From Utricularia gibba (Eukaryota; Streptophyta; Magnoliopsida; Lamiales; Lentibulariaceae): DNA of 64,000 nucleotides. This document shows positions 1 to 13,586 of the stretch, piece by piece. Position numbers and translations under genes: made by a program. The stretch is from contig NEEC01000009.1 in NCBI GenBank assembly GCA_002189035.1, forward strand, positions 2,108,001-2,172,000. Reading direction: 5' to 3'. Each line of letters opens with the position of its first letter. The stretch's first letter is position 1. A model generated the notes under the pieces. The model was not told the origin of the DNA. It did no database searches and worked only from the letters and a program-made list of their open reading frames with translations.

Positions 1-926
1 TATTATGTGATAATAATATTATTTTGTTAATATAAAAAAGGAGTAATCGTGGATCACCAAAATATTGATGGAAAGAATAGAAAAATAATAAAAGATAGTA
101 AATGGGGGGATACAGCTGGAGCTCGCTCAACTATAATTGATGGATGAATGGCAGTGCAGGGCTGGGCGTGTGCAGGGCTAGTAGAGAACATAATGGGAGC
201 TACCACTCCCGCCAGCTGGAACCCAGAAATTAATTATTAATAATCCATTTTCATTATTATTATTATTATTATTATTAGTAAGAGAAGAATAAGAATTAGG
301 GTATCTTTGATATTAATTCAAAAAATAACTTCAAATAATTGATTTTAGAAACGTTTCAGTTTTTTTTAGAGCATGAATACCTCAGTTTCTAAAAAAATCG
401 AAACATTTCATTATTTTAATTTTAACTCCATGTAAAACAGAATCAATTCTAGAAATAATTCTACTAAAGCAGAAACTATACACGAAACAGACTCTTAATA
501 TATTTTTTTCCAGTAGCATTAGCAATTGAGGGGCATGCATGCAGTTGAGCCAAGGGATCAAGGTGTCACGTCAGATGTCAAACCGGATTAAGTCCTTACC
601 TAACTACGCTTCATGTCGCTGTCTACCGACTCCACCCCCATTCCTTTTATTTATTTATTAATTTATTATTAGTAGTAGTATTATTATTGTTTTGTTTTAA
701 TTTTAGACGCAAATATAACTGGATAAAGTTTGGGAGATTGTAGTGAAGTAATTAAAGTGCGAGATTAATTAAAACTGGTCAGAATTTCCAAATCAGTTGC
801 GTACGATTTCTGTGACGTGGTGAAAGAAACAAAGAGAATAACGATTTGATTTTTCTTTATTTCTTTTTTATTTTGTGTAGACGATTTCAGAATATCATCA
901 TCGGCGCTACGAATTCCATAATAGTA
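1..926. other. AT-rich intergenic spacer
   Basis: No gene is visible here. The stretch is AT-rich, with an (ATT)n microsatellite near 253-278 and several A/T runs. It lies downstream of the PADRE-type gene on the minus strand, so its right end probably includes that gene's 3' untranslated region. Confidence 0.6.
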
Positions 927-1463
927 TTAACAGAGTAGTATTTTTTTTAAATAAAGAATGTTTTCCAAAAAATAACCTACTCCGGAATCATGGTGAGATT
1001 GGGGCGATCTTCCCCGTCGGGAGGAGGAGCCGCTGGTGCGCCGACGTCCGGATCTACTGGCGGCGCTCACGATTCTCGCATTCCTGGAGGATGCTGCGTC
1101 GAGGGGGAACACGAGGTCCTTGCGGCGACATCCGCATTTATCGCTGCGGTTAGCTAGGGCGGCGCTGGCTTTGACGGCCAATGCGGCCATCTCCCCGGCG
1201 TCGAGGCGGTGGCGCAGCCGATTGAGAGGCAGCTCGAAGTAAAGCTGCCCAGGCTGTAACTCCTCGTCGTCGCGGACGGCGGAAATCACGTCGTCGAAAT
1301 CCATTTCGTCGGAATTGCAGATGAAGCACCCGGGATTCTTCTGCACCACGTAGGATGCCCGTACAGGGCACGAAAACTCCAGCAATCTCCCGTCGTGGAG
1401 TATCAGTTTCGCGGTGGTGGCCACCGCCGCCGCATCGGCGTCGCATGAGCTACAGTTTCCCAT
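927..1463 (-). CDS. PADRE/DUF4228 domain protein
   Basis: A single-exon reading frame of 178 residues. It starts MGNCSSCDADAAAVA, a possible N-myristoylation signal (Met-Gly-Asn-Cys) typical of this plant-only family. The next part, with the elements AKLILHDGRLLEF, PGCFICNSDEMDFDD and LQPGQLYFELPLNRL, matches the DUF4228/PADRE core, including the conserved PGQLYFxLP segment. The C-terminal third is basic and serine-rich (RSGRRRTSGSSSRRGRSP) and is probably disordered. Members are small proteins often induced by pathogen or abiotic stress; their biochemical role is unknown. The start ATG is the one that places the MGNC motif at the N-terminus. The last 20 residues do not resemble the family, so the extreme C-terminus could be altered by a frameshift, but this is not provable here. 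Confidence 0.85.
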   Translation of the reverse strand: MGNCSSCDADAAAVATTAKLILHDGRLLEFSCPVRASYVVQKNPGCFICNSDEMDFDDVISAVRDDEELQPGQLYFELPLNRLRHRLDAGEMAALAVKASAALANRSDKCGCRRKDLVFPLDAASSRNARIVSAASRSGRRRTSGSSSRRGRSPQSHHDSGVGYFLENILYLKKILLC

Positions 1464-3689
1464 CGCAAAATCAAGAAAAGATCGATCAGTGCGCCCCTAG
1501 CTCCACTCTCCCCCCGTATGCGTGTTGCAGTACGCGTTTTCCGGATCGAAGAGAGTGACACGTCAGCAGGCGGGGGTGAAAACCGAAAGGTGAAAGAAAG
1601 GCTGGAAGCAACGCATATCGTTTGGGCGGTATTTATGTACTCCGGGGAGGCTGCGGGTTGCCAGCCTGTAAGGTCCGGATGACAGCCTGGCTTTTGAGAG
1701 ACGGAATTACCCATATCGACCACTCCTCTTCCTCCTAATCTCACCCATCCCATCACTATCTCCTTTACAAAAAAAAAAAAGATTTCTAAAACGTCTTTGT
1801 ATATATAATTCTGAAAAAAAATGAAGTGGGGAGTTTTTCAATTATTTCTAAATTTGATAACAAAATTATTTATAGATTATGATTCAGTATGCGCTCATTT
1901 ACAATGCCAGTGAATTAGATTATAGATTTTGAAAATATCACAACATTTATAATATTTTTTTTATAAAAAAACTATCATTAAAATGATCAATTTTTCGATT
2001 ATTGTGTGCATGGAGGGGACCATGTTGGTGACTTGAGTTCAGGGGCTATTCATTAGTGTCAGCTACTAAGATTAGTAGCTTATTTTCAACATTTTTGTGC
2101 AATAACCTAATCAAACATCACATCACAATAAATCTCCACCCCCCTTCAAGACAGAGGACAGGCAGCACCACTCAAAACAAAATTACAAAAAAACACAAAA
2201 ATTTGATATGTGTTCAAAAATGATCATCCTATATGTATTTTTTTCATCTAAATAACCCAAAATTTGTGGGCTTTCTCTCTCTTATATATGAGATCAATAA
2301 TTTTATATTAATGATGATGAAGATAAGCCATTTACCAAGATCCGAGTCGGACACGTGGTGATTGGGATGAGGGAGGTGATGGTGAAGTAAATGCAGGAAT
2401 TGAATTGGGGTTTGAGAAAGAGGGGAGAAGGGGGCTGGGATTAAGCTTAAACTAATCATCTCACTTTACTCAATTAACCGCGTGTGTGCTGGGGAGGCAT
2501 CGCGGTAGGGGCCCCCCGCCCCCCCATTTACCTTTCTATAATAAAATCACACGTAGCCTCTATTCCTTAACACATCATATGTTATACGTGTCTATTGATA
2601 CGTGTTTTGAGTGTTTTGGTATAATGATCCATTGTCACATGTGTGAAATTAATCTTATATAAGAGATTACATAATTCATGTTTTATTTCGTAGAACATGA
2701 TTTCATTTCAAGAAAAAGTTACAAAAATATTGAACTTGGAAATCAATGGAGGGAGGTTGACGTGGAGCGACTGGAGTGGTTGGAGGTTCAGAGTCAGGGT
2801 TGGGTACGGTGGTGTCTCCGTCAGACCAGAAACAGAATGAGTCATCCATCGCTCCACGCCCCATGCCTGCTGTCCAAACCAACACGAGAACAGGGAAATG
2901 GGGAAAAAAGCGTGAGGTGGCATGGGTGAATTAGAAATCTGGGTATAAAAAAATTAATATAAATTTTTTAATTTAGTATATGATATAAAGTATAGAAGTG
3001 ACTATTTTTATAAATGACTAGAGGTGGCATAAGAGGCATCCTTCCTTGCACGTGGCGCATTATCCAAGGAATTTCGGACACCCAAAAAAATATGCATTTA
3101 TTTCTTGAATTATTTAATAATTGGTATGGTCCGAACACATACATGTTAATAAATGAGCGGTGGATGACGCGTCCCCATGGGATGGATGTATGTGTTCAAG
3201 TTATGCAACCTCCGCGACAAAATTGTTCCTACTCTAGAAAAGGGTAAATCTGTCCAATGCGGGGGTTTAGATGAGGTTCCCCTTTCTACTAACATATGAA
3301 TCAAACTTGGATTTAAGTGGTTTGCCCAGATTGGACACAGTTTCATCCCCATACGCAATTCTGTGGGGGGGGGGGGTGGGATTTGAGTGATTTGGTCACA
3401 GAAAAATGGGTGATTTTGGAGCTTCGTGGAAGCTTCTTCCATGGCCTCCACCCCACATGGTGGCCCTCTGAGAGAAGGAAGCGCCACCTGTCCGGTTGGA
3501 TCCGCCACTTGCAATGGGTCTGCTCGTGCGGGGCTGTCTGTCTGCTGCTGCTAAGAGGCCTGCACCAATTGGGATATCATCAAGATGACATGTCATTCAT
3601 TGGGTGGACTGGAGGAAGACAACAAATAGGATCTCTAGGGATTGAGTTCTGGATGTTCTCTTCGTTTCTGTACAATGACATGGGCTGGG
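1464..3689. other. intergenic spacer
   Basis: About 2.2 kb without a gene I can support. The part next to 1463 should hold the promoter of the PADRE-type gene. The rest is AT-rich sequence with GC-richer islands near 2490-2530 and 3350-3560. A 12-base G run occurs at 3365-3376. Short open frames on both strands show no family resemblance. Confidence 0.55.
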
Positions 3690-4928
3690 CTACGCCGCTA
3701 TGAAGGTCCAGAGGTTGAAGAGAGCCGAGGCGAAGGATAAGAGCCAGGACATGAACGCCATTGCTGCAGAGAGTTGGAACCTCGCGCACAGTTTCGGGTG
3801 GCAGAGTGCTCTGGAGTCGACGAGGAGGCTCGACACGCCGGCGCTCGAGCTCGATGCGGCCAGCGAGAGGAGCGCTAGGACCCAGTCTCCGACCACAACC
3901 ATCAGAAGCATTCCCGGTTTGGCGTTCGCAGGGCGCCTGATGAAGATAGAGGCCACGTCGAAGGCTCCCAGTGTGAAGCTCCATGGGACAATCAACCCCA
4001 TGATGGTTACCAGGAAACTGAAAGACATGAAAGAATCAACAGATGAAAAGGAGTTCAGATTTACTTATACACACAAAACCCAGTTCGATCCTGAGTTTAC
4101 AGTGAAAGTGGTATCACATTACCAACAAGACAAGAATGTAAATCCTAGTAACGCAATCAATCATATACCAAGTAGGAAAACTTGATCTGGAGTATGATAA
4201 CAAGAGCTTTCTGATCCAACAGACTATCACTGTTTGTCATCTACATAGTGAATGCATGCTTGAATGGACTAAACAGATAGAGTTCAAATCCAATACATTG
4301 AAGTATTGTCAACAGACAAGTATGAAGATCCTAAACACTTGTTCATCATCAGAATTCAAACCCCACTTGTGCTGTTACCCAGCACAAGCATTTCTGAGGT
4401 TTTTTTTGTGAACTAAATCATCAGTTACACCAATATAAATCTCCAATGACATAAACAGCAAGCGAACCAAAAGTACCCAAATACAGAACATCAGTTGGGA
4501 TGCAACTTAGTTAACGCTGATCCATCATCACTATAAACGACAGCAGATGCTATGAGTTGCATCAAAAAGTAACCAAAAATCCCTTTACCCCTTGTCATAT
4601 TTCTTCACTAGAATGGACTTGGACCCCATGAAAATATGACCATCAACCAACTTTATGGTGAAATGGCAAGATAAAGGTTTTAACCATGAAAAACACATGA
4701 AACTCAATTGAAAAGTAAGCAACCGCATCTGCAGTAAACGGCAGCACCATTCCGAATCTTAAATTTCTCCAAATAAAGAAAAGTAAATTACCAGAAGGAA
4801 GTATAGTTGTAGAACTCAACGGTCAAACACATGAACAGCAGTGACGCAACAGCAGCTCCAGCCTGAAGAACTCTCAAACACAAGCTTGCGCTTGTTCCCA
4901 TGGACGCTGAGAATTCATCCATCATCAT
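3690..4928 (-). CDS. CASP-like membrane protein (CASPL5 type)
   Basis: Two exons on the minus strand: 4792-4928 and 3690-4017, encoding 154 residues. The donor CTTCTG|GTAATT and acceptor TTTCAG|TTTCC join the frame as TSFCFLVTIMGL, which matches the FCxLV..MGL segment of the CASP-like/DUF588 family. Four hydrophobic segments are visible: around AGAAVASLLFMCLTVEF, FLVTIMGLIVPWSFTLGAF, MLLMVVVGDWVLALLSLAAS and AFMSWLLSFASALFNLWTF. The VVGDWVLALLSLAASSSSAG segment is the family's TM3 signature. CASP-like proteins are four-pass plasma-membrane proteins related to those that build the Casparian strip domain; CASPL5 members have no established function. The start was taken at the first of three consecutive ATGs (MMMDEFSAS). 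Confidence 0.88.
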
Positions 4929-5741
4929 CCTCCGATCTTTTTATTCACCGAATATATTCAACGAACGAGGCTCTTGGGTTTCCGTAGTTGTGATCATCGC
5001 AAGACTGATTCTCAACAAAGCATAAACATCAGGGAAAATGAAAAAGCAGCGAGAGAGGAATTTCCTCTCTGGGTAGGCGATAAAAATTCTGAAGTTCAGG
5101 TTTCTCGAGAAGAAAATCGATGATGGTGGAGTAGGTGGTTATGACGGAAACGGGGGTCTGCTGAGTCAAGAGTCATATTCAAGAAACTTCAAATCCTATT
5201 TTTTAATACACATTCAGAAACAGCTAACCATCTACCCCGCTTTCCGACGGAGCTGTCACTCATAAACACGAAGGTCACCTGATCCCTGGACGGTGCGATT
5301 ACGATCATGGTTTTGCGGATGGCTTTGCGGACTGTAAATTCCTGCGATCGCGGCGTTGCGGTCTCTATCCCTGCCTGATACAAGAAAGTGGTACGCCAAC
5401 TGTTCGATACAATGTCCAGTCGAGGCTTTTTGCATGTTTCCAATTTTGAATATCGTGAAAACTGGTACTTGTAAGAGGTCTATGGACTTGACGGTAGAAA
5501 TGGGTTGGTATCAGGAATAGTGGATTTACTCCTTTTCATTTGGATCGTTATCAAGGGATTTATTGGGGGTATTCACAATTTCGCTCAAGGTTCATGTTCC
5601 GGGGAGATCAAATCTAGTCGGATTGAGAAGGATGAACACCTTGATCCTCATAAGAAAGTAGTAGTATGTGGAACAATTACATCATCATAGGCAGAAAGTG
5701 CTCTGGTTCAATTACCCCATACTCAAAACAAGTATTGCAGA
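4929..5741. other. intergenic spacer between CASPL and PsbO genes
   Basis: The left part is the upstream region of the CASP-like gene and the right part lies beyond the PsbO stop. Short open frames here, such as one at 5189-5443 on the minus strand, resemble no family I know. Confidence 0.5.
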
Positions 5742-6898
<1,157 letters not shown>

Positions 6899-7713
6899 TG
6901 TGATTCGTTCGGGAATGGATCGAAGAGGATGAAGAAATAATGGCGACGGTTTTTGGACGCGGGAAGGGATAAGGTCAGTGGGATAAGCTGGATTTTGATT
7001 GGTCCCTGTGGCTTCTATTACACGTGGCAATAATCTTATCTCCCGCAGATTTTGAAGAAATAATTATCGATCACCCCAAGCATTTCATAAATACTCACTT
7101 TCGTCCCTAAAGGTTTTGAAACACCAAAATCAACCCCGAAAGTTTTAGAAAATTGGTTTTTGAGGGATTTCAAAATAAGCGGTCCAAAAGCTTGACCGAG
7201 TCACGGAAGATCAAATGTGGAAAGACTATGTTACCCCTGTGGCGTCCGGGACAGGAAGCGTCACGTGACCTTTGCATGTCAGGGAATTTCGTTTTCTTTA
7301 AAAGAAAATATTAATTTTAATATAAGATAAAAAAAAGGGGAAATGCGAAAAACGAGATGTCCAACACTACGCCGCACTGAAAACTTCATCGTCTTCCTTC
7401 ACTTTTCCTTTTGCCTCCCACGCGAACTCGTTTCTCTGCTTTGGGTTTCGTCCATACGCTTCCTTCTCTCTTCCCCTGTCCTTCAAATTCTTCCGTATCT
7501 TCGAAATACGTTGCCTGGCTGAAGTTTTGCCGGAGCTTTTGGGAGAATCGACCTCTTTCCGTGTACCTGATGGCTACGTTTGGTTACCTGCGAATCATGC
7601 TTCTTCTTGCCTGCCGCTGCGCTCAGTTTGCTGACTTTCCATGTTTTAGGTGAATGCGAAGTGGGTTTTGAAATTTGAAGGGTTTCTTTTTTGCTTTTTA
7701 TTTGGGAACGGAG
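6899..7713. promoter_or_regulatory. shared upstream region of PsbO (-) and XLG1 (+)
   Basis: The two genes are divergent and their ATGs are 815 bp apart. Two perfect G-boxes (CACGTG) are present, at 7021-7026 and 7262-7267. G-boxes bind bZIP and bHLH factors, including light-signalling ones, which fits a photosynthesis gene. The G-box at 7021 lies about 120 bp upstream of the PsbO start codon. The region just before 7714 is probably transcribed 5' leader of the G-protein gene. Function of the motifs is inferred, not shown. Confidence 0.5.
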
Positions 7714-10700
7714 ATGGGGTTGGAGTTCGCTGCTCTTGTGGAAGATGGGGTCGAGTATTCGTTCGCAGTGGAATATGATGGGCCACCCATTACACAGGAG
7801 CTGCCGCGGGCGGTGCCTATTGATGTGAATCGGATTCCTGTGGCGTCTATTGTTTCTCCGATTCATACTTCGGGGAAACTCTCTCTCCCTGTTGTGCAAC
7901 CGATTGCTGCTTCTGATATACGGGGCAAGAAGTTGGCTAGAGATTTGAGGTTAAGCTCCTCTTCGGTTGAGTTATTGACGGTATCCCCAACTTCTGTAAT
8001 TCCATTTGAGACGCGGAACAATGAGGTGAGCGAGGGGTCTTATAGCAAGGAACTTGGTTTAGGAACTGAACCAAGTGTTTCCCCTAACTCTCTTTCTAAT
8101 ACCGGAGAGAGGGAGCCGGAAAATAGTGTTGGTAATGAGGTTTGTGGTTTGCCATCTGATTTAAGTAGTGATTTTGAGCACTGCAGTGGTACTGGTGACT
8201 GCGTAAATAAGAAAAGAAGTTGTTTTGTGAGTCAAGATCGCTCATGTGAACTTGTGGGTGCCATTGGAAGTTCTGATGCTCTTGGATCTTCTGATAGCTT
8301 TGACAAATCAAGGGAATGTTCAGGAAGTTTGCATAAGTCAAGGACTTCGAGTGACTTGAAAGACAGAGTGGATTTTAGTGAATCCAATCGGACTGACTGG
8401 AGTGCAGGTTACCTTTCCTCTACAGTTTCTTATCGTCATTTTGTAGATGGGCACTTTGATTCTAGTCGTGAGGTCAAGCGCGGAACTTCTGTAAAATTTT
8501 GTGATATTCAATCAGATGATGAATACAATGTAGAGGAGTTTGGTAGATCAGAATCTGCGGTTGTTAGAGCTAAGAAACCATCTGCTGTTAAAGTCAAGAA
8601 GGGAGCATGTTACCGGTGTTTTAAAGGAAACAGATTATCTGAAAAGGAGGTGTGCTTGGTTTGTGATGCTAAATACTGCTCTACTTGTGTTCTCAGAGCG
8701 ATGGGGTCTATGCCAGAGGGTAGAAAGTGTGTGACTTGTATTGGACATCCCATTAATGAGTCAAAGCGAGGCGATCTAGGAAAATGCTCGCGAATGCTAA
8801 GGAGATTGCTAAATGACCTCGAGGTTCAACAAATTATGAAGGCCGAGAAAATGTGTGATGTGAACCAATTGCCTCCTGAGTGCATTTGTATTAATGGTAG
8901 GACTCTACTCCATGAAGAGTTGATCATACTGCAGAGCTGCCCCAATCCACCAAAAAAGTTGAAACCAGGAAATTATTGGTATGACAAAGTATCAGGTCTT
9001 TGGGGAAAGGTAGGTTTTGATTTTTTAGTCACTATGAATCAGTTATAGTATGCCCTTTATGCTGTGAGTGATTTTTAAATTAACTATAGGAAGGACAGAA
9101 GCCCTCTCAACTTATAACACCCCACTTGAACGTCGGTGGTCCTATTAAATCTGATGCCAGCAACGGAAATGCTGAAGTCTATATCAATGGTCGCGAGATC
9201 ACAAAAGTGGAGCTCCGCATGTTAAAGGTTTATTCCTGGTTGGAAAATGCTTGTGGTTGAAGAATTTATTTTATTGCATTTGTATGTTACAGCTCTTTTC
9301 TTTTTAATGTACAGCTAGCTGGTGTTGAGTGTGCTGGAAAACCACATTTTTGGGTTAATGACGATGGTTCATACCAAGAAGAGGGACAGAAAACTACGAA
9401 AGGATATCTCTGGGGCAAGGTTTGGCTTCTGAAACTTTTGATCATGATCTTCTGCCAAAATATTTTTTCTTGAATATATATGGATTTTGGCATATCTCAT
9501 ACCACTATGTTGATGTGTTACTGTTCAGGCTGGGACAAAGCTGCTTTGTGCTATACTTTCTCTGCCAATACCTTCCAGATCACCCCATTCTGGTGAAGAA
9601 CATGTGTGTAGCATAACTAGTCGAAGTTTACGAGATTATATTGAATTCAAATCCATTCAGAAAATTCTGTTGATGGGTTCGAGTGGATCTGGAACGAGTG
9701 CCATTTTCAAGCAGGTTACCTTGAAAGCCAGACTCATTGTGTGTATGCACTGTATCTTATTTATTAGATGACCCTTTTCATCTCTCTCTCTCTCTCTTTT
9801 TTTGTTTTATTAGGCTAAAATTCTTTACAAAGAGATACCTTTCCCTGATGATGAGCTTGAGCAACTCAAGTTACTGATCCAGAGCCATGTTTATAGCTAC
9901 ATTGCACTACTTCTAGAGGGCCGTGAGCTTTTTGAAGAAGAACATTTGAAGCATTTGGAGCAAAACAAATTGACTGATGGCTCAGTTTCTGAAGGTGTGA
10001 ATTTGTTTTCCTTTCCAAACTGTATGGATAAACGTATATTTAGTACGTCATTGTATAAATCTCTCAGGGGTTCTCAAGTTCTTTTGCAATAATGGATTCT
10101 AATCGTGAATAATCTGAGTTTGTTTTCATATTGGTGTTCACAGGTCAGCTTGAAGGCGATGTCGAAGGGACACCCTATGCATTGAGTCCACGTTTGAAGG
10201 CATTCTCAGACTGGCTCCTTAAAACCATGGCATCTGGTACTCTGGAGGCTATCTTCCCTGCTGCTAGTCGAGAATATGCTCCATTAGTTGAGGTATTATG
10301 GAGTGATGCTGGATTCCAGGCAACCTACATGCGGAGAAATGAATTGAGTCACCTCCCAAGTACTGCAAGTTACTTTCTGGAGCGGGTAATGAGGCTGCGA
10401 CCATTTTTTTTCATGATACTTTTATTTAGCTCGAGAAGTAAATTTGAAAACTGTTTTTCTCTTTCAGGCGGTCGAGATATTGAAACCAGATTATATTCCA
10501 TCGGATATGGACATCCTCCTTGCCGAGCATGTTACCCCATTTAATGGGCTCTCATGCATGGACTTTTCATTTCCTCAATATGATGATGATATTGATAGCC
10601 AGGATCTTCATGATGCCCAGCAAAGGTAGGTTTCTACCATAAGTTTTGAGAAATTTCTTTTGCGAATTAAGATCATCTTCTCTTCAACATTTTCCCCAAC

Positions 10701-11291
10701 AACTGCAGATTTCAACTGATTCTATTACAAGCAAACGGCTCTGGAGAAAACTGCAAGTGGCTTCAAATGTTTGAAGATGTTCGATTGGTTATTTTCTGCA
10801 TTTCCTTGGATGACTACCACCAGCCTGTTGTGGATGGTGATGGGAAGGTTGTCAACAAGATGCTGCTGAGCAAAAAGCTTTTCGAGAACCTGGTCACTCA
10901 CCCCACATTCGAGCATATGGACTTTCTTCTACTGTTGAGCAAATATGACTTGTTCGAGAAGACGATCGAGCAAATTCCCTTGAGTTGTTGCAGTTGGTTT
11001 GATGATTTTCAGCCTGTGATGAGCCTTAACCGATCCTCCAGCTCCAATTCTGCAGTCCCAACTTTAGGAGAATTGGGTCTTCATTACATTGGTAAGAAGT
11101 TCAAACGGCTTTACTCAGCTCTTTCGGATCGAAAGCTGTACATATCGCCTGTAAAGGGCTTGGAGCGGAACAGCGTAGACAATGCAATGAGGTATGCACG
11201 GGACATTCTTAGTTGGGATGAAGATAAGCCTAACTTTGGTTTGGGTGATTACTCTGTTTACAGTGCTGAGGCAAGTTCATTTTCACACTGA
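7714..11291 (+). CDS. XLG1: extra-large guanine nucleotide-binding protein, XLG1 type
   Basis: Eight exons: 7714-9009, 9090-9227, 9315-9419, 9529-9714, 9814-9994, 10144-10385, 10468-10625, 10709-11291. All joins keep the frame and give 962 residues. The N-terminus ([34 protein letters not shown]) matches XLG1 best. A low-complexity stretch follows, then a cysteine-rich finger region ([26 protein letters not shown]) at about residues 295-345 and the linker [18 protein letters not shown]-like block. The C-terminal half is a G-alpha domain: degenerate P-loop [39 protein letters not shown] and a degenerate SKYD base-recognition motif. XLGs act with G-beta/gamma at the plasma membrane and nucleus in immunity, root growth and hormone responses. 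The missing classical P-loop lysine is a family feature, not damage. Confidence 0.93.
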
Positions 11292-11728
11292 ATATGTACA
11301 GATGTTGTATGTGAATGAATAGACACGATCCAGTGATGATTGTAAGCCTGTGAGATGCAGTTGTGCAGTTACATTAAGAGTTACATTGACAGGTTCCATT
11401 GTCATCTGTTTGGAGATGTTTACAACAAAGCTTCTAGATCTGCACTTTCTCCTCGCAAACAACTTGTTAGCACATCAAAAAAGCAATGAGTTTTCAAATT
11501 CCAGGGTTGAAGAGTTTTTTTCATAAGAGTGCAACATAACAAGGACGACTTTAACTGAAGAAAAACCAGTAACTGAACTATAAAATAAAAAGGCAGATTC
11601 GGCTGCATGTCTTCGTTGTCATCTTGAACTTTAACTCCTTTATCTTCCTTGTGATTCTCTTCAGCTAGTAGCGTGAGACTCGTTTGGTTTTTCATCTCGC
11701 TTTCTTTCACCATTCCTTCTCGGTTTTT
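11292..11728. other. 3' ends of convergent genes
   Basis: This holds the 3' untranslated regions of the XLG1-type gene (+) and the B3-domain gene (-), which point at each other. No other gene is visible. Confidence 0.5.
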
Positions 11729-12387
11729 TCAGACAAAACCATTTTTGGCTAATGATTTAGCCCTGTTTTTGCCTCCTGGAAACCGGTGTGCATAACTACG
11801 AAAGCTTTCATCAGAAGTAGAAGCAATGGATGTTTCAACGGAATATTCATCATCATCAACACCCACAACCTTGGTCGTAGCTAAATTATCTCCCAAGTAT
11901 ACAACAGAATCATCATTCTTCTCTGATTTCACCGAACTCCAATCACTACCATCACTCTGGTAGTGATAGTCAACTTCTGTTGCCGAGGGGTCACAAATAT
12001 GAACTCGGAAAACGAAGTCTCCCTCGTAAACGAAAATCAGAAAATTCATATAACCAATAGAGTACCTATCAGTGAAATCCACCCACCCTTTGTCCAACCA
12101 GTGTTCTCCATTAGAGAAGGATACTGCCACCTTAAATGATGATGGTCCACTAGGTACCTTGAGTAACACCATTTCCCCCAAAACCAGTTTATTTCTTCGT
12201 ATGAACTCTTTCGGGATTCCCTGCAAACACAAAAGGCATGATTTTAACATCAGAAATACCCCAAGCAATGAAAAACATAATCTGTACTCGTTAAGGATCA
12301 GAGGCCTACGAGTTTATTTGATCCGGGTTCATAGATGATCTTGAAGAAGTTGGGATTTAAATCCACCCTACTGCTACAAGGAGGCAT
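11729..12387 (-). CDS. small single B3-domain protein (REM-like)
   Basis: Two exons: 12310-12387 and 11729-12220, giving 189 residues. Exon 1 encodes MPPCSSRVDLNPNFFKIIYE, where NFFKIIYEPGSNKL is the first strand of a plant B3 DNA-binding domain. Exon 2 continues GIPKEFIRRNK, then the domain core with WLDKGWVDFTDRYSIGYMNFLIF and FVYEGDFVFRVHICD, the classical GW..F..xYSIGxxxFLxFxYEG pattern. The remaining 90 residues are acidic and serine-rich with a basic end (GGKNRAKSLAKNG). Proteins of this type are nuclear DNA-binding factors of the REM group, many expressed in reproductive tissue. The donor CTC|GTAGGC and acceptor TTGCAG|GGAATC keep the phase. An additional upstream exon with a second B3 domain cannot be excluded. 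Confidence 0.82.
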
Positions 12388-13586
12388 TTGAGTGAAAGAA
12401 ACCAAATCAACGTGTTGAAGAAACACTCCTTTTCTCTTTACTATGGAAGTGCTCCATACCAACAGATTCGTACTTCACAAAAATGGTTATGGCTAGCTTA
12501 ACTTTACACAATAAGTGTGATGAAAGCCTCTGAATAGATAGAGACAAATGTAACATGATTACATACTACATCCTCATGTAAGGCCTCATGCAATCTTGGT
12601 GATATACAAGAAGACTGGCAATTTCAGTTACAGAAACTTCTTTTTGGGTAGAAAAAAAGAAACTCTATTCTAAGAAACCAAATTTACGACTAAAATCCTC
12701 AAGATGATGCAATAGGCGATGAAGTACGATCCATGCTGGTATGCGAACCAATTTAAAAAATATTCTTCGTGCTATTGCTAATAGAAAGTCCATGATGATA
12801 ATTCCTTTGCTTTTGCTCACACCATCACTCTTCAAACCTGTTACGGATAAACCTTTCCCACGAATGCGATCACTACGGTGGCCAAAAGTGAAACGGCGAT
12901 CGCGAGTATTTCCAGTCGTCGGACTTCGGCGGCATAACAACGATTTCCCAGATTCTGAAGAAACAAACAAAAAGAAAAATTTCAGCCCATGGGCCTATTT
13001 GTTGATTCAGAAATCTAGACCATGTGAGGTGGTCCTCATGGGCCCACTAGTGGGCCATCTTGAAATGAAGCCCAGTTCTTCTCGAGGAGAAAGAAATTTG
13101 AAGCCTAATTTAGTCCATGATCGGAGCTGAAGAGCTTCACCGATGGCGGCTTCCGGCGAATATGGTGGGATTCCAGGTAATGGCTGCTTCGATTCGTTAC
13201 GCGATGGAGGTTTTGAGAAAAAAGAGTCTTGTGACCCACAAATCATTGCTTCGAATAGGTGTGTAAAGCCCAATGCATGTTTTCCTTCTTTTCAGTTCTG
13301 AGATCTTTACCTAGAAACTGTCGTCTCCTTTGTTCTGTACTCGCTTTAAAATTATGTCCATTGCCCATACCCTGCTGACCTTCTCCAGAATTTCGGTTTT
13401 CTTCCGTTGGTGCAGTTTCGTGTTGGTTTGTGTTGTGGGTTTGCTTTGGACAGGAGACATTTCGATCTGGAGCCAGTTTTTAGATGGGAAACAGAAGTGG
13501 ATACATCACAGAGAAGCAAAAAAAATACAGTGAAACTTGATCTCTGAAGATGTAGCCAAAACTGTGATAGTATTGCATTTCAGGGA
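12388..13586. other. intergenic stretch with unsupported short frames
   Basis: About 1.2 kb. A minus-strand frame at 12665-12970 ends in a hydrophobic and basic segment (MDFLLAIARRIFFKLV), and a plus-strand frame beginning at about 13142 (MAASGEYGGIPG) runs to a possible donor near 13258. I recognise neither. Either could be an exon of a small uncharacterised gene; no complete model can be built from what is visible. Confidence 0.35.

Noticed and set aside
3365-3376. 12-base G run (and a 13-base run at 19771-19783) considered as G-quadruplex signals
   Set aside because: They are single homopolymer runs outside genes, and their length is unreliable given the run-length errors seen elsewhere.
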